64,000 nt of DNA from the NCBI RefSeq assembly GCF_000060345.1, contig NC_008571.1, positions 2,790,001 through 2,854,000 of the forward strand. The letters are read 5' to 3'. Positions 26,672 to 36,490 of this stretch are shown one piece after another (within the stretch, counting starts at the first letter, position 1; each line of letters begins with the position of its first letter). Below the pieces are notes generated by a model, which had not been told where the DNA came from, searched no databases, and saw only the letters and a program-made list of their open reading frames with translations. Made by a program: the position numbers and the translations under genes. This DNA is from Christiangramia forsetii KT0803. Lineage in GTDB: Bacteria; Bacteroidota; Bacteroidia; Flavobacteriales; Flavobacteriaceae.

Positions 26672-27775
26672 ATGGGAACAATATTACTGGGGATTTTCAT
26701 TTTAGTTAGTTTAATAAACCTTTTTTATTTCTTTTCATTCTTTTCATTCTCCACATCTGGAACAAAGAATAAACTGCATCCCGAAGTTCCAGTTTCTGTA
26801 ATAATTTGCGCTAAAAATGAAGAGGAAAATTTAAAGAATTTTCTCCCTTCCATACTTGAACAAGATTATCCCAATTTCGAAATTATTGTTATTAATGATG
26901 CCTCTACTGATAATACTTTAGAAGTTATAGAGGATTTTCAGAAAATAGATCCAAGAATTCAAATTGTGAATGTTCAAAACAATGAAGCTTTTTGGGCCAA
27001 TAAAAAATATGCATTAACACTCGGTATTAAGAAAGCAAGAAATAAACATTTACTATTTACAGATGCAGATTGCGCACCGCAATCAAAGAACTGGATTAAA
27101 GAAATGTCCCGTAATTTTCAGCCTGGAAACACAATAGTTCTTGGTTATGGAGGTTATTTTCAGCATACCGGGTCCATACTCAATAAATTAATCAGGTTTG
27201 AAACACTTCTCACCGCTATTCAATACTTTTCTTATGCCCGTTTAGGCTCGCCTTATATGGGAGTTGGGAGAAACCTCGCCTATACTTCTACCCAATTCTA
27301 TGAATTAAAAGGTTTTGCTAACCATCTTCATTTAAGATCTGGTGATGATGACCTTTTTGTGAATGAGGCAGCAACTGCAGAAAATACTGCTATTTGCTTC
27401 CATCCTGACTCGATCACTCGAAGTGTTCCAAAGAATAACTTTTCGGAGTGGTTTCATCAGAAAAAAAGACATGTATCTGTAGCCGGAAATTATAAGACGA
27501 AGCATAAAGTACTATTAAGTGCTTTTTATATTTTCAGAGTTTTATTCTGGCTTTTGCTAGCAACTCTTTTAATACTTCAGATTTACCCGAAAATAGTCGT
27601 GGGCATTTTAGGTGTTAAATTGATCACAGAAGCTTTTGTATTCTTTAAAGCAGCCAAGAAATTAAACGAAAAAGATGTTGTATGGTTATTTCCATTTTTC
27701 GATCTCTTTCTAATTTTCTTACAATTAGCTATCTTTATCTCCAACCTCATTTCAAAACCGAAACATTGGAAATAA
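26672..27775 (+). CDS. Family 2 glycosyltransferase, membrane-anchored
   Basis: The 367-residue protein starts with a membrane helix, followed by a GT-A domain with VSVIICAKNEEENL, VINDASTDNT and the metal-binding DADCA motif (DxD). The acceptor-site region shows a GDDDLF motif, an ED-like equivalent, and QKKRH (QxxRW-like). Two or more C-terminal membrane helices follow. Such enzymes usually build cell-surface glycans or lipids; the substrate is unknown. Its 3' end overlaps the sigma-factor gene. Confidence 0.88.
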   Translation: MGTILLGIFILVSLINLFYFFSFFSFSTSGTKNKLHPEVPVSVIICAKNEEENLKNFLPSILEQDYPNFEIIVINDASTDNTLEVIEDFQKIDPRIQIVNVQNNEAFWANKKYALTLGIKKARNKHLLFTDADCAPQSKNWIKEMSRNFQPGNTIVLGYGGYFQHTGSILNKLIRFETLLTAIQYFSYARLGSPYMGVGRNLAYTSTQFYELKGFANHLHLRSGDDDLFVNEAATAENTAICFHPDSITRSVPKNNFSEWFHQKKRHVSVAGNYKTKHKVLLSAFYIFRVLFWLLLATLLILQIYPKIVVGILGVKLITEAFVFFKAAKKLNEKDVVWLFPFFDLFLIFLQLAIFISNLISKPKHWK

Positions 27776-28335
27776 ATCCGGAACAACTCCTCAAAAAGAT
27801 TATGGAGGCGAAGAACGGAAGTCAGTCGGCTTTCAATTATCTTCTGGACAGATACTGGAATGATGTGTATGGTTTTCAGTTGAAAAAAACCAGGAATGAG
27901 TACGAATCTGAAGACATCACGATTCAAACTTTTTCAAAAGCATTTAATAAAATAGATACTTTTGATGAGAACTACTCTTTCACTACCTGGTTAATCGCCA
28001 TTTCAAAGAATATTCATATAGATCAGGTTAGAAAAAAAAATGCTTCCATAAGATCCAAAACTTCTGTACATGATGAAGAAAAGGTTTATGAAATTGTGGA
28101 TGAAACTCCGGGAATTGAAGATAAGCTTATTAAAGAGCAAAATCTGAAGCAATTACTAGCCGATATCAAACAACTAAAGCCACATTATCAAGAGGTCATC
28201 AATCTCAGGTTTTTTCAGGAGAAATCTTATAAAGAAATAGCCAGCATTCTTAATGAACCGATGAACAATGTTAAGGTTAAATTACTTAGAGCCAAAAAGT
28301 TATTAGCTGAAATAATAGAATCTCGAAATGTTTAA
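27766..28335 (+). CDS. Sigma-70 family (ECF-type) RNA polymerase sigma factor
   Basis: The protein has region 2 (AFNYLLDRYWNDVYGFQLKKT, with TFSKAFNKID) and region 4 (LKPHYQEVINLRFFQEKSYKEIASIL), so it is an ECF-type factor. The start is uncertain: the frame opens at an ATG at 27682, an in-frame TTG lies at 27766 just before LEINPEQ, and an ATG lies at 27802. I chose 27766 because relatives seem to begin near that segment. No anti-sigma gene is visible next to it; lipA follows. Confidence 0.85.
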   Translation: MEINPEQLLKKIMEAKNGSQSAFNYLLDRYWNDVYGFQLKKTRNEYESEDITIQTFSKAFNKIDTFDENYSFTTWLIAISKNIHIDQVRKKNASIRSKTSVHDEEKVYEIVDETPGIEDKLIKEQNLKQLLADIKQLKPHYQEVINLRFFQEKSYKEIASILNEPMNNVKVKLLRAKKLLAEIIESRNV

Positions 28336-28387
28336 GTAAGGAATCTAATCCTTCCCTGTCTAATTTATGCAGTTCAGCTTATTATTG

Positions 28388-28395
28388 TATCTTTG
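28388..28395 (+). promoter_or_regulatory. Predicted -7 box of lipA
   Basis: TATCTTTG matches TAnnTTTG 18 bases before the lipA ATG at 28414. Confidence 0.5.
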
Positions 28396-28413
28396 AACCA
28401 CTAGATTTTTGCT

Positions 28414-29295
28414 ATGAATACAGACGTTGCGCCCGTAAAATCAAAAACAGAAAGAAAGCCAAAACCAAAATGGCTTCGTGTAAAACTTCCCACTGGAAAA
28501 AAATACACCGAATTAAGAAACCTCGTAGATAAGTACGATCTTCATACTATATGTACTTCCGGTAGTTGCCCCAATATGGGTGAGTGCTGGAGTGAAGGGA
28601 CTGCTACATTCATGATCTTAGGAAATGTTTGTACCAGATCCTGCGGATTTTGTGGTGTAAAAACCGGTAGACCTGAGACGGTAGATTGGGACGAGCCAGA
28701 AAAAGTAGCAAGATCTATTAAACTTATGCAGATAAAGCATGCTGTAGTAACGAGCGTGGATCGGGATGACCTTAAAGATATGGGGTCTATTGTCTGGGCC
28801 GAAACAGTGAAAGCTATAAGGCGTATGAATCCGGAAACTACCTTGGAAACCTTAATTCCCGATTTTCAGGGAAATGAAAGAAATATTGATCGCATCATCG
28901 AGGTTGCTCCTGAAGTAGTTTCTCACAATATGGAAACTGTTAAAAGGCTTACACGTGAAGTAAGAATTCAGGCGAAATACGATCGTAGCCTTGCAGTACT
29001 GAAATATCTAAAAGATAACGGTATAAGAAGAACAAAATCTGGAATTATGCTGGGACTTGGAGAACAGGAAGAAGAAGTAATCCAGACGCTGAAAGATCTT
29101 CGAGAAGCCGGGGTTGACGTTGTGACCATAGGCCAGTATTTACAACCAAGTAAGAAACACTTGCCGGTAAAGCAGTTTATCACTCCAGACCAGTTTCAGA
29201 AATATGAAAAAATAGGACTTGAGTTAGGATTTAGACATGTAGAAAGCAGCGCTTTAGTTAGGTCTTCTTACAAAGCTCAAAAACACCTTAACTAG
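28414..29295 (+). CDS. lipA: Lipoyl synthase
   Basis: LipA is a radical SAM enzyme that inserts two sulfurs into protein-bound octanoyl groups. The 293-residue protein has the auxiliary cluster motif [12 protein letters not shown] and the radical SAM motif CTRSCGFC, plus the C-terminal [11 protein letters not shown] segment with the conserved serine. A lipB gene is not in the window. The gene is 7 bases upstream of a GAPDH gene. Confidence 0.97.
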   Translation: MNTDVAPVKSKTERKPKPKWLRVKLPTGKKYTELRNLVDKYDLHTICTSGSCPNMGECWSEGTATFMILGNVCTRSCGFCGVKTGRPETVDWDEPEKVARSIKLMQIKHAVVTSVDRDDLKDMGSIVWAETVKAIRRMNPETTLETLIPDFQGNERNIDRIIEVAPEVVSHNMETVKRLTREVRIQAKYDRSLAVLKYLKDNGIRRTKSGIMLGLGEQEEEVIQTLKDLREAGVDVVTIGQYLQPSKKHLPVKQFITPDQFQKYEKIGLELGFRHVESSALVRSSYKAQKHLN

Positions 29296-29302
29296 TCAGT
29301 CA

Positions 29303-30310
29303 ATGGCTAAACCTATCCATATTGCTATAAACGGTTTTGGCAGAATAGGAAGGAATTTATTTAGAATTCTTCTTGATCATCCTGCTATTCATGTGGTGGC
29401 CATTAACGATATTCATGATATAAAAACTCTTGCCCATCTTCTAAAATATGATAGCATACATGGAAGGCTCAAGGCTGATGTTTCTTCTAATGAAACCGGA
29501 ATTATTATAAACGGTAAGACTATCCCGCTATTAAATTTCAATAAACCTTCAGATATTTCATGGGATTCTTACAATGTGGATTACGTTATAGAATCTTCCG
29601 GCCAATTCAAAACTGAAGATACTTTAAAAGGCCACCTGAAAAATGGTGTCAAGAAGGTTATCTTATCGGTACCGCCTCAGGACGAAAATATTAAAATGAT
29701 TGTTTTAGGGGTAAATGAGCATATCCTTGATGGTTCAGAAAAAATTATTTCAAACGCTTCCTGCACGACAAATAATGCCGCGCCAATGCTGAAAGTGATC
29801 CACGATCACCTAGAAGTAACCCAGGCTTATATCACCACCGTACACTCCTATACTTCAGATCAAAGCCTGCATGACAAGCCTCATAAGGATTTAAGAAGAA
29901 GTAGGGCGGCGGCACAATCTATAATTCCTACAACCACCGGCGCAGCAAAAGCTTTAACAAGCATTTTTCCCGATCTTAGTGATGTTATTGGAGGTTGCGG
30001 AATAAGAGTTCCCGTACCCAATGGTTCTCTCACCGATATGACCTTGAATGTAAAAAAGGATACTTCTATTGAAGAAGTGAATGCCTTATTTAAAGAAGCT
30101 TCTGAAAAATCTTTTAAAGGGATCATAGAATATACTGAAGATCCTATAGTTTCTGTAGATATTTTAGACAGCAGTTATAGTTGTATTTTTGATGCTCAAA
30201 TGACTTCTGTTATTGGCAACAGAATGGTGAAATTGATTGGATGGTACGACAACGAAATCGGTTACTCTAACCGTCTTATCGATTTAATTTCACTCATTAA
30301 CGATAAATAG
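29303..30310 (+). CDS. gap: Glyceraldehyde-3-phosphate dehydrogenase, type I-like
   Basis: The 335-residue enzyme has the NAD-binding INGFGRIGRN start, an acidic residue in AINDIHD consistent with NAD preference, and the catalytic cysteine C154 in NASCTTNNAAP. Canonical enzymes have SCTTNCLAP, so the second cysteine is absent here and the segment is altered. The HSYTSDQ and WYDNEIGYSNR motifs are normal. Its position next to lipA suggests it may be a secondary paralogue and not the main glycolytic enzyme, but this cannot be settled within the window. Confidence 0.93.
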   Translation: MAKPIHIAINGFGRIGRNLFRILLDHPAIHVVAINDIHDIKTLAHLLKYDSIHGRLKADVSSNETGIIINGKTIPLLNFNKPSDISWDSYNVDYVIESSGQFKTEDTLKGHLKNGVKKVILSVPPQDENIKMIVLGVNEHILDGSEKIISNASCTTNNAAPMLKVIHDHLEVTQAYITTVHSYTSDQSLHDKPHKDLRRSRAAAQSIIPTTTGAAKALTSIFPDLSDVIGGCGIRVPVPNGSLTDMTLNVKKDTSIEEVNALFKEASEKSFKGIIEYTEDPIVSVDILDSSYSCIFDAQMTSVIGNRMVKLIGWYDNEIGYSNRLIDLISLINDK

Positions 30311-30351
30311 CTATATTTAACCACATTAAAAGCTTCTAGCTATTTTCCGAA

Positions 30352-32583
30352 ATGAAGAACCTAAAGTTTATCATCTTACTTTTTTGTTGTTTTATAACCT
30401 TTGGTTTTCAGGAATCAAATATTGATAAGACTGAACCTAAGCCAGAGCAAATTAGAGAATTACTTGCAAGGGCAGAAAGTTCTATAGACATGATGGAATT
30501 TGATAAAGCTCAGGAACAGCTCAACAAATCTCTTGATTACGCTAAGCAAATAGACCACAAACCTTATGTAGCTCTTACCAGCGGAATTTTAGCAAGAATG
30601 TTCCAGGTTCGTCATGAATATGACAAAGCCATCACAGAATTAGAAAGAGCCATTTCTATACAAAGAGAGGCAGAAGATGAGGCCGGACTGGCATACTCAT
30701 ACGTTTTATATTCAAAAATTCTTAACTCCAAAGGAGATTATGATAGAGCTCTAAAATATCTTGATCTTGCCAAAAAATATTATGAATCAGAAGGTGACTT
30801 GGAACAATTAGGCCTTGTCTCATTAAATAAGGCTGTACTTTATTTAAATAATGAAGAGACTAAAGATAGAGCATTATCTGAACTTAAAAATGCTGAAATT
30901 TATCTTGAAAACAGTGAAAACACTTACGAACTGTCCAGACTCCACTATTTTTTAGCCCGGGCATTTGAACATGAAGGGAATTACGAAAAGGCAGAGAATT
31001 CTGCGTTGAAATCTTTAGAACTTGCAAAAGAGGGTAATTACACTGGCATGACTATGTACAGTTATGGGCTTTTAAGTGGTATTGCAGAAAAAAGAAGAGA
31101 CCTTGCCGGATCTTTAAACTATTTACAGAAGATGAACGAAGTTCGTGAGTATGTATTTAATATTAATAAAGAAGCGTTACTCACTGAAGCTAATGACAGA
31201 AAGGGAGTAGATGCATTGAAAAGTACTTTAGATGAGCTAACAGTACAAAATGCCGAGCAGGAAAAAACTTTAAAAGTAAATAAGCTAACTACAATTTTAA
31301 GTGTGGCTTTGATAACAATCTTGTCATTACTCACCTTATCACTTTATAAAAACAATAATTTAAGGGCTAGGGCTAATGAATTACTTCAAAAGAAAAATTC
31401 TGAATTGATTCTAGCCAAAGAAAACGCTGAAAAAGCCTCTCTGGCTAAAGCCCAATTCTTAACCACCATAACCCACGAATTAAGAACTCCCTTATATGCC
31501 GTTACAGGGCTTACGCATCTACTTTTAGAAGAAAGTCCAACAGAAAGTCAAAAGGAACATCTAAACTCTTTAAAATTTTCAGGAGAATATTTATTATCCC
31601 TCATCAACAATATTTTAGATCTTAACAAGCTGGAAGCAAATAAAGTTGAAATCGTAAAAACTGATTTTGATCTGGAAAAAAGAATGTCTGATGTTCTTAT
31701 TGCATTAAAGAATTCTGCAGATGAAAGAAACACAAAAATTCATTTCGATTTTGACCAGAATATTCCAAAAAATCTCGTTGGTGATCCTTTAAAAATATCT
31801 CAGATCCTGATTAACTTACTAGGCAACTCCATTAAATTTACCGAAGACGGAGATATCTGGATTTCAGTAAAACAAGTCAGACGCAAGGAAAAGATGGTTT
31901 CTTTATTTTTTGAAATTAAAGATAATGGTGAGGGAATTGGCAAGGAAAAACAGAAAGCGATTTTTGAGAATTTCACACAGGGATCTACTCAGATCAATAG
32001 AAAATTTGGTGGAACCGGCTTAGGCCTGTCTATTGTTAAAAACCTGCTAAGCCTTCTAAATAGTGAAATAGAGCTGGAAAGTGAACTGGGTAAAGGATCC
32101 AAGTTTACATTTGAATTAAATTTCGAATCTCATGAAGCAGATACGAAAGATACTACTGTAGCGCCAATAAAAATTGATGAGAAACCGATTTCTAACGAAA
32201 TCATGGAAGACAAACACATTCTGGTTGTTGAGGATAACAAGATCAATCAGATGATTACCCGTAAGATTCTGGAAAAGAATAAAGTAATTTGCGATGTGGC
32301 AGATAATGGTAGTATTGCCATCGAGAAGGTTCAAAACAATCATTTTGATCTAATTCTAATGGATATCCATATGCCCGGAATTAGCGGGATTGAGGCAACT
32401 ATAGAAATAAGAAAATTTGATTCAGAAATACCTATTATCGCTTTAACAGCTGTCACGCTAGACGATAATCTGGATGAATTCTACTTAAATGGCTTCAACG
32501 ATATTATTCCAAAACCATATAAAACAGAAGAATTCTTTCACAAAATCAATAAATACTTAGCTGCGAGAGAAACAACAGTTTAG
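30352..32583 (+). CDS. TPR hybrid sensor histidine kinase/response regulator
   Basis: The 743-residue protein has a signal peptide, a periplasmic tetratricopeptide array (about 35-300), a membrane helix (about 317-340), a coiled coil, a HisKA domain with the phosphoacceptor H375 in THELRTPLYAV, a HATPase domain (NLLGNSIKFTEDGD, GGTGLGLS), and a C-terminal receiver with phosphoacceptor D671 in LMDIHMPG. The signal sensed is unknown. No separate output domain or neighbouring regulator is seen, so phosphotransfer probably goes to a protein encoded elsewhere. Confidence 0.94.
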   Translation: MKNLKFIILLFCCFITFGFQESNIDKTEPKPEQIRELLARAESSIDMMEFDKAQEQLNKSLDYAKQIDHKPYVALTSGILARMFQVRHEYDKAITELERAISIQREAEDEAGLAYSYVLYSKILNSKGDYDRALKYLDLAKKYYESEGDLEQLGLVSLNKAVLYLNNEETKDRALSELKNAEIYLENSENTYELSRLHYFLARAFEHEGNYEKAENSALKSLELAKEGNYTGMTMYSYGLLSGIAEKRRDLAGSLNYLQKMNEVREYVFNINKEALLTEANDRKGVDALKSTLDELTVQNAEQEKTLKVNKLTTILSVALITILSLLTLSLYKNNNLRARANELLQKKNSELILAKENAEKASLAKAQFLTTITHELRTPLYAVTGLTHLLLEESPTESQKEHLNSLKFSGEYLLSLINNILDLNKLEANKVEIVKTDFDLEKRMSDVLIALKNSADERNTKIHFDFDQNIPKNLVGDPLKISQILINLLGNSIKFTEDGDIWISVKQVRRKEKMVSLFFEIKDNGEGIGKEKQKAIFENFTQGSTQINRKFGGTGLGLSIVKNLLSLLNSEIELESELGKGSKFTFELNFESHEADTKDTTVAPIKIDEKPISNEIMEDKHILVVEDNKINQMITRKILEKNKVICDVADNGSIAIEKVQNNHFDLILMDIHMPGISGIEATIEIRKFDSEIPIIALTAVTLDDNLDEFYLNGFNDIIPKPYKTEEFFHKINKYLAARETTV

Positions 32584-32670
32584 ATTCTTTGGCACATGCT
32601 TTGTAAATAAAATGGCCAGTAAAATTATATAGAGAAAAAGACACTTATATAGTTTGAATTAGCCAAAGTA

Positions 32671-32700
32671 AAATGAGGTGTTTTCACACCTCATTTTTTA
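32671..32700. terminator. Bidirectional terminator between kinase and lpxK
   Basis: An 11-bp stem AAATGAGGTGT / ACACCTCATTT with a 4-base loop is followed by Ts on both strands. The lpxK stop codon (32691-32693) lies inside the stem. Confidence 0.75.
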
Positions 32701-33701
32701 TTTATAAATCTGAAGATTTTAGAATCGAATTTTCCCCGATCTCTTAAGAAGTCTACTTGTATTGGAAGATAAAACAGTTTATCTGCCGGCAGTCTATCTT
32801 TCAATCGCATATAATCCTTTTCAGTAGTAATTATTTCCGAAAGCCCCTGAAGTTCCTTTATTTCCGTGCTATTAAAATTATGATGATCTGAGAACTTTAA
32901 ATGATTAAAATTAATTTCATTCTGCCTAAGATACTCCAGTAGTGGCTTTGGATTTGCAATTCCGGTTACCAGCGAAAAATCTCTTCCCTTAATATCCCTA
33001 AGCTCTACGCCTGAACTATTCTTCATAGAAAAAACTTTATCTGAATACCCAATAGAACTGAAATATATTTTTTGATTTGGTGAAGGCTTCAATTGCTTCT
33101 CAAACTCTTTCATTTTGTTTTCTGAAAGATCTTCAGGACATTTTGTTACTACAATTACATCTGCCCTACTGGCACCAGAAGCTGACTCCCTTAAATTCCC
33201 GCCTGGCAACAAGAGATCATTAATATAAAGATCATCGAAAGCTGTAAGTAAAATATAAAATCCGGCTTTTACTTTTCTATGCTGAAAAGCATCATCCAGC
33301 AGGATCACATCTGGCGAAAATTTCATCAATTCCGCAATACCTTCCCTCCTGTTTGCATCTACAGCAACCAGCGTTTCAGGATACTTATTTTTAAATTGCA
33401 GAGGCTCATCTCCAACTTTTGATGCGGAATCATCAATTTGAACTAATTGAAAACCTTTGCTCTCACGTTTATACCCCCTACTTAAAGTTGCTATTTTTTT
33501 ATCCTTCCCAATTGTTCTAAGCAAATATTCTATCATTGGTGATTTCCCGGTTCCACCCATGTTGAGATTCCCCACAGCTATTACCGGAATATTATAGGAC
33601 TCCGATTTAAAAATATCAGCATCATAAAGTTTGTTCCGAACCTCGGTTACCCCATGGTATATTACTGAAAAGGGATAAAGCAATTTTCTTGGATTCGGCA
33701 T
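32691..33701 (-). CDS. lpxK: Tetraacyldisaccharide 4'-kinase
   Basis: LpxK phosphorylates the lipid A disaccharide at the inner membrane. The 336-residue protein starts MPNPRKLLYPFSVIYHGVTEVRN and has the P-loop GNLNMGGTGKSPM and the LLDDAFQHRKV segment with the conserved aspartates and HR motif. Length is typical. It is alone on its strand; the next gene upstream (Nif3-like) is divergent. Confidence 0.95.
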   Translation of the reverse strand: MPNPRKLLYPFSVIYHGVTEVRNKLYDADIFKSESYNIPVIAVGNLNMGGTGKSPMIEYLLRTIGKDKKIATLSRGYKRESKGFQLVQIDDSASKVGDEPLQFKNKYPETLVAVDANRREGIAELMKFSPDVILLDDAFQHRKVKAGFYILLTAFDDLYINDLLLPGGNLRESASGASRADVIVVTKCPEDLSENKMKEFEKQLKPSPNQKIYFSSIGYSDKVFSMKNSSGVELRDIKGRDFSLVTGIANPKPLLEYLRQNEINFNHLKFSDHHNFNSTEIKELQGLSEIITTEKDYMRLKDRLPADKLFYLPIQVDFLRDRGKFDSKIFRFINKK

Positions 33702-33822
33702 GAAAGGATTTCTATAATATTTATATTTGAACAGCTAGTAAATAAAATTTGAAGAATTGAAGAATAATTCTACAATTCCAAATATCTATCTTTTTTAAAA
33801 CTGAAAGCTAAAATATTAAATT

Positions 33823-34917
33823 ATGATCATACAGGAAGTAATAGACCTGATAGAAGATTTCGCTCCCACAAAATATGCTGAAGATTTTGATAATGTTGGT
33901 CTTTTAGTAGGTGATTCTTCTGCTGAAGTTTCTAGTGCACTAATCACGCTGGATACACTTGAGGCTACAGTTGAAGAGGCTATAAAAAAGAATTGCAATC
34001 TTATTATCAGCTTCCATCCAATTATTTTTTCAGGCTTAAAAAAACTGACCGGTAAGAATTATGTTGAAAGAACTGTTTTAAAAGCGATAAAGAATGATAT
34101 TGCTATTTACGCCATTCATACTGCTTTAGACAATCAATATAAGGGTGTGAACGATATGATTTGTGAAAAATTAGGTCTTAAGAACCGGCAGATCCTTATT
34201 CCACGTAAAGATTCAATAAAAAAACTCACCACTTTTATTCCTTCAAAAGATACAGATAAGGTTAGGGAAGCTTTATTCGCAGCAGGGGCAGGAAGTATAG
34301 GAAATTACGATCATTGTAGCTTTAATATTCAGGGTAAGGGTAGTTTCAGAGGGAATGAAGAATCTAATCCAGTTGTAGGAGAAAAAGGAATGGTTCACTT
34401 CGAAGAAGAGTCACAAATTAGTATCACTTTTCCTTCTCATTTAGAATCAAAAATCCTAAAAAATCTTTTCGATGCGCATCCTTATGAAGAGGTTGCATAT
34501 GAAATTAGTAGTCTCGAAAATAAAAATCAACATCTTGGAATGGGCATGATCGGTGAACTGGAATCTGAAACAGATGAAGAGGCATTTTTAAAGCATTTAA
34601 AAGATACTTTTAAATCAGGATGTGTGAGGCATTCAAAATTATTGAAAAAACCAATTAAAAAAGTGGCAGTTCTTGGCGGTAGCGGTGCTTTTGCCATTAC
34701 TAATGCAAAAGCTGTAGGAGCAGATATATTTATCACTGCAGATCTTAAATACCATGACTTCTATAAAGCCGAGGAAAAGCTGGTGCTGGCAGATATTGGA
34801 CACTATGAAAGTGAACAGTTTACAAAAAATTTACTATATTCTTTTCTTAGCAAAAAAATTAGTAGTTTTGCACTTATTTTAGGAGATACAAATACCAATC
34901 CAATACATTATTTATAA
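33823..34917 (+). CDS. Nif3-like dinuclear metal-center protein (YqfO type)
   Basis: The 364-residue protein has the Nif3/DUF34 halves around an inserted PII/CutA-like domain: DNVGLLVGD and LIISFHPIIF in the first half, and the later GSGAFAI, ITADLKYHDF and LADIGHYESE. The histidines and aspartates coordinate two metal ions. Often misnamed GTP cyclohydrolase I type 2; true function is unknown. It is 1 base upstream of the DUF164-like gene, a pair seen widely in bacteria. Confidence 0.93.
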   Translation: MIIQEVIDLIEDFAPTKYAEDFDNVGLLVGDSSAEVSSALITLDTLEATVEEAIKKNCNLIISFHPIIFSGLKKLTGKNYVERTVLKAIKNDIAIYAIHTALDNQYKGVNDMICEKLGLKNRQILIPRKDSIKKLTTFIPSKDTDKVREALFAAGAGSIGNYDHCSFNIQGKGSFRGNEESNPVVGEKGMVHFEEESQISITFPSHLESKILKNLFDAHPYEEVAYEISSLENKNQHLGMGMIGELESETDEEAFLKHLKDTFKSGCVRHSKLLKKPIKKVAVLGGSGAFAITNAKAVGADIFITADLKYHDFYKAEEKLVLADIGHYESEQFTKNLLYSFLSKKISSFALILGDTNTNPIHYL

Positions 34918-34918
34918 T

Positions 34919-35698
34919 ATGGCGAAAAAAAACGATGTTACTGTAGAAGAGAAGTTAAGATCACTGTACGATCTTCAGTTGGTGGATTCGCGAATAGACG
35001 AAATCAGAAACGTACGCGGTGAACTTCCTCTGGAAGTTGAAGATCTGGAAGATGAAGTAGCAGGTTTAAACAGACGCCTGGAAAAGCTGGATGCAGATAT
35101 AGAAGTCATTGAAAATGACATCAAGAACAAGAAGAACCAGATTGAGGAATCTAAAACTACCATCAAAAAATATTCTGATCAGCAAAAGAATGTTCGTAAC
35201 AACAGAGAGTTTAACGCTTTAAGCAAGGAAGTTGAATTCCAGGAATTGGAAATAGAACTTTCTGATAAACACATCAAGGAATACAAAGTTAAGATCGAGC
35301 AAAAGAAAGAGGTGATCACTAAAACCAAAGAAAAACTTTCTGAGCGCCAGGAGCACCTTAAACATAAAAAGAGTGAGCTTGATGAGATCCTAAAAGAAAC
35401 CGAAAAAGAAGAGCAAGCATTAATCGATAAATCTCAGGAATATGAGAAAAATATCGAAGAAAGACTTGTAACCGCTTACAAGAGAATTAGAAGTAACGTT
35501 AAAAACGGTCTGGCAGTAGTTCCTGTAGAGCGTGGAGCTTCAGGAGGATCTTTCTTTACAATTCCGCCACAGGTAATCATGGAAATTGCGGGACGTAAAA
35601 AGATCATTACCGATGAGCATAGTGGTAGAATCCTTGTAGATGAAGAACTAGCTAAAGAAGAGCAAGAAAAAATGGAAGGTATGTTTAAAAAGTTCTAA
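34919..35698 (+). CDS. DUF164-type coiled-coil protein lacking zinc ligands
   Basis: The 259-residue protein has a long coiled coil (about 25-190) and then the C-terminal domain that in relatives is a C4 zinc ribbon. Relatives have C-x2-C ... C-x2-C; here all four positions are changed: S208 and S211 in GASGGSF, and D232 and S235 in TDEHSGRIL. The rest of the domain (VVPVERG, IPPQ) is kept, so it is not decay. The role of the family is poorly defined. It pairs with the Nif3-like gene. Confidence 0.88.
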   Translation: MAKKNDVTVEEKLRSLYDLQLVDSRIDEIRNVRGELPLEVEDLEDEVAGLNRRLEKLDADIEVIENDIKNKKNQIEESKTTIKKYSDQQKNVRNNREFNALSKEVEFQELEIELSDKHIKEYKVKIEQKKEVITKTKEKLSERQEHLKHKKSELDEILKETEKEEQALIDKSQEYEKNIEERLVTAYKRIRSNVKNGLAVVPVERGASGGSFFTIPPQVIMEIAGRKKIITDEHSGRILVDEELAKEEQEKMEGMFKKF

Positions 35699-35726
35699 AC
35701 TTTTTTTACTTCCATACTTATTATAG

Positions 35727-35790
35727 ACTGCCTGAAAAATAATAGTAAGATCTTATGATCTGAAGCAAAAGTTTTTTAGGCAGTTTTTTT
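35727..35790 (+). terminator. Terminator after the Nif3-like/DUF164-like pair
   Basis: ACTGCCT-AAAAA and TTTTT-AGGCAGT form an 11-bp-class stem with a long loop, followed by TTTTTTT. Confidence 0.6.
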
Positions 35791-35891
35791 ATGTCCTAAT
35801 CCCAACGACCTTCTATTCTAATGGATTAACAAGTATTTCACAATAATGACTATTTTAAAAGCTACCTTTAACTAACCCAATTTCGTTTATT

Positions 35892-36488
35892 ATGAGAATT
35901 CCAATAATCCTTTTATGCTTATTTCTAAGTATAACTTCATGTAATGATTCTAAGAAAGAAAAAGATTCTGAAGCTACGTCCAGTCAAAATGAATCGATAG
36001 AAATCAATAATGATAAAGACACTTCAAATCGTGATCAACCTTTAGATCGAAATAACCCTAATTCTCAAAATGAAGATGATACAGAAGACGTTCCGGAAGA
36101 AAATACGACTAAATCTTCTGGTGCAATTTCAGGGGTTTACGTGAAAAATGATCATCTTGAAGACACTTCCTGCAAATGTTTCTGTATTGATGTTTCAACC
36201 AGTGGTTCGTCTGAGTTATGTTTAAAAGAAGATGATCTTTATATTAAGGCTCGCTTTCAGCCGAACGGAAATAACATCGACATTTACTACTCTGGAAAAT
36301 CAGCAAGAACCAGTAATGAAGAAATCCCCTGGGATGAATTCGAGACTGGTACACCTATTGCAGTATTAAACCCTACAGCCAATGGCTTCAAACTCGACTG
36401 GAAAGGATTCTCCATAAATGGTGAAATTGCTATTGACTATGCTCTCTACGGAAAGAAAACCCTTGAGGGATCGTATAAAAAGAAATAA
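35892..36488 (+). CDS. Hypothetical lipoprotein
   Basis: The 198-residue protein has a lipoprotein signal (MRIPIILLCLFLSITSC) and then an extended Ser/Asn/Asp/Glu-rich spacer (about 18-75), which is likely disordered. A compact C-terminal domain follows with a three-Cys pattern (DTSCKCFCIDV) and one later Cys (ELCLKE). No family is recognised. It is 2 bases upstream of msrA, itself predicted to be a lipoprotein, so they may act together at the envelope. Confidence 0.75.
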   Translation: MRIPIILLCLFLSITSCNDSKKEKDSEATSSQNESIEINNDKDTSNRDQPLDRNNPNSQNEDDTEDVPEENTTKSSGAISGVYVKNDHLEDTSCKCFCIDVSTSGSSELCLKEDDLYIKARFQPNGNNIDIYYSGKSARTSNEEIPWDEFETGTPIAVLNPTANGFKLDWKGFSINGEIAIDYALYGKKTLEGSYKKK

Positions 36489-36490
36489 CT

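Noticed and set aside
33722-33729. TATATTTG box as the promoter of the Nif3-like gene
   Set aside because: It lies 93 bases before the start codon with no -33 element, so I did not list it.
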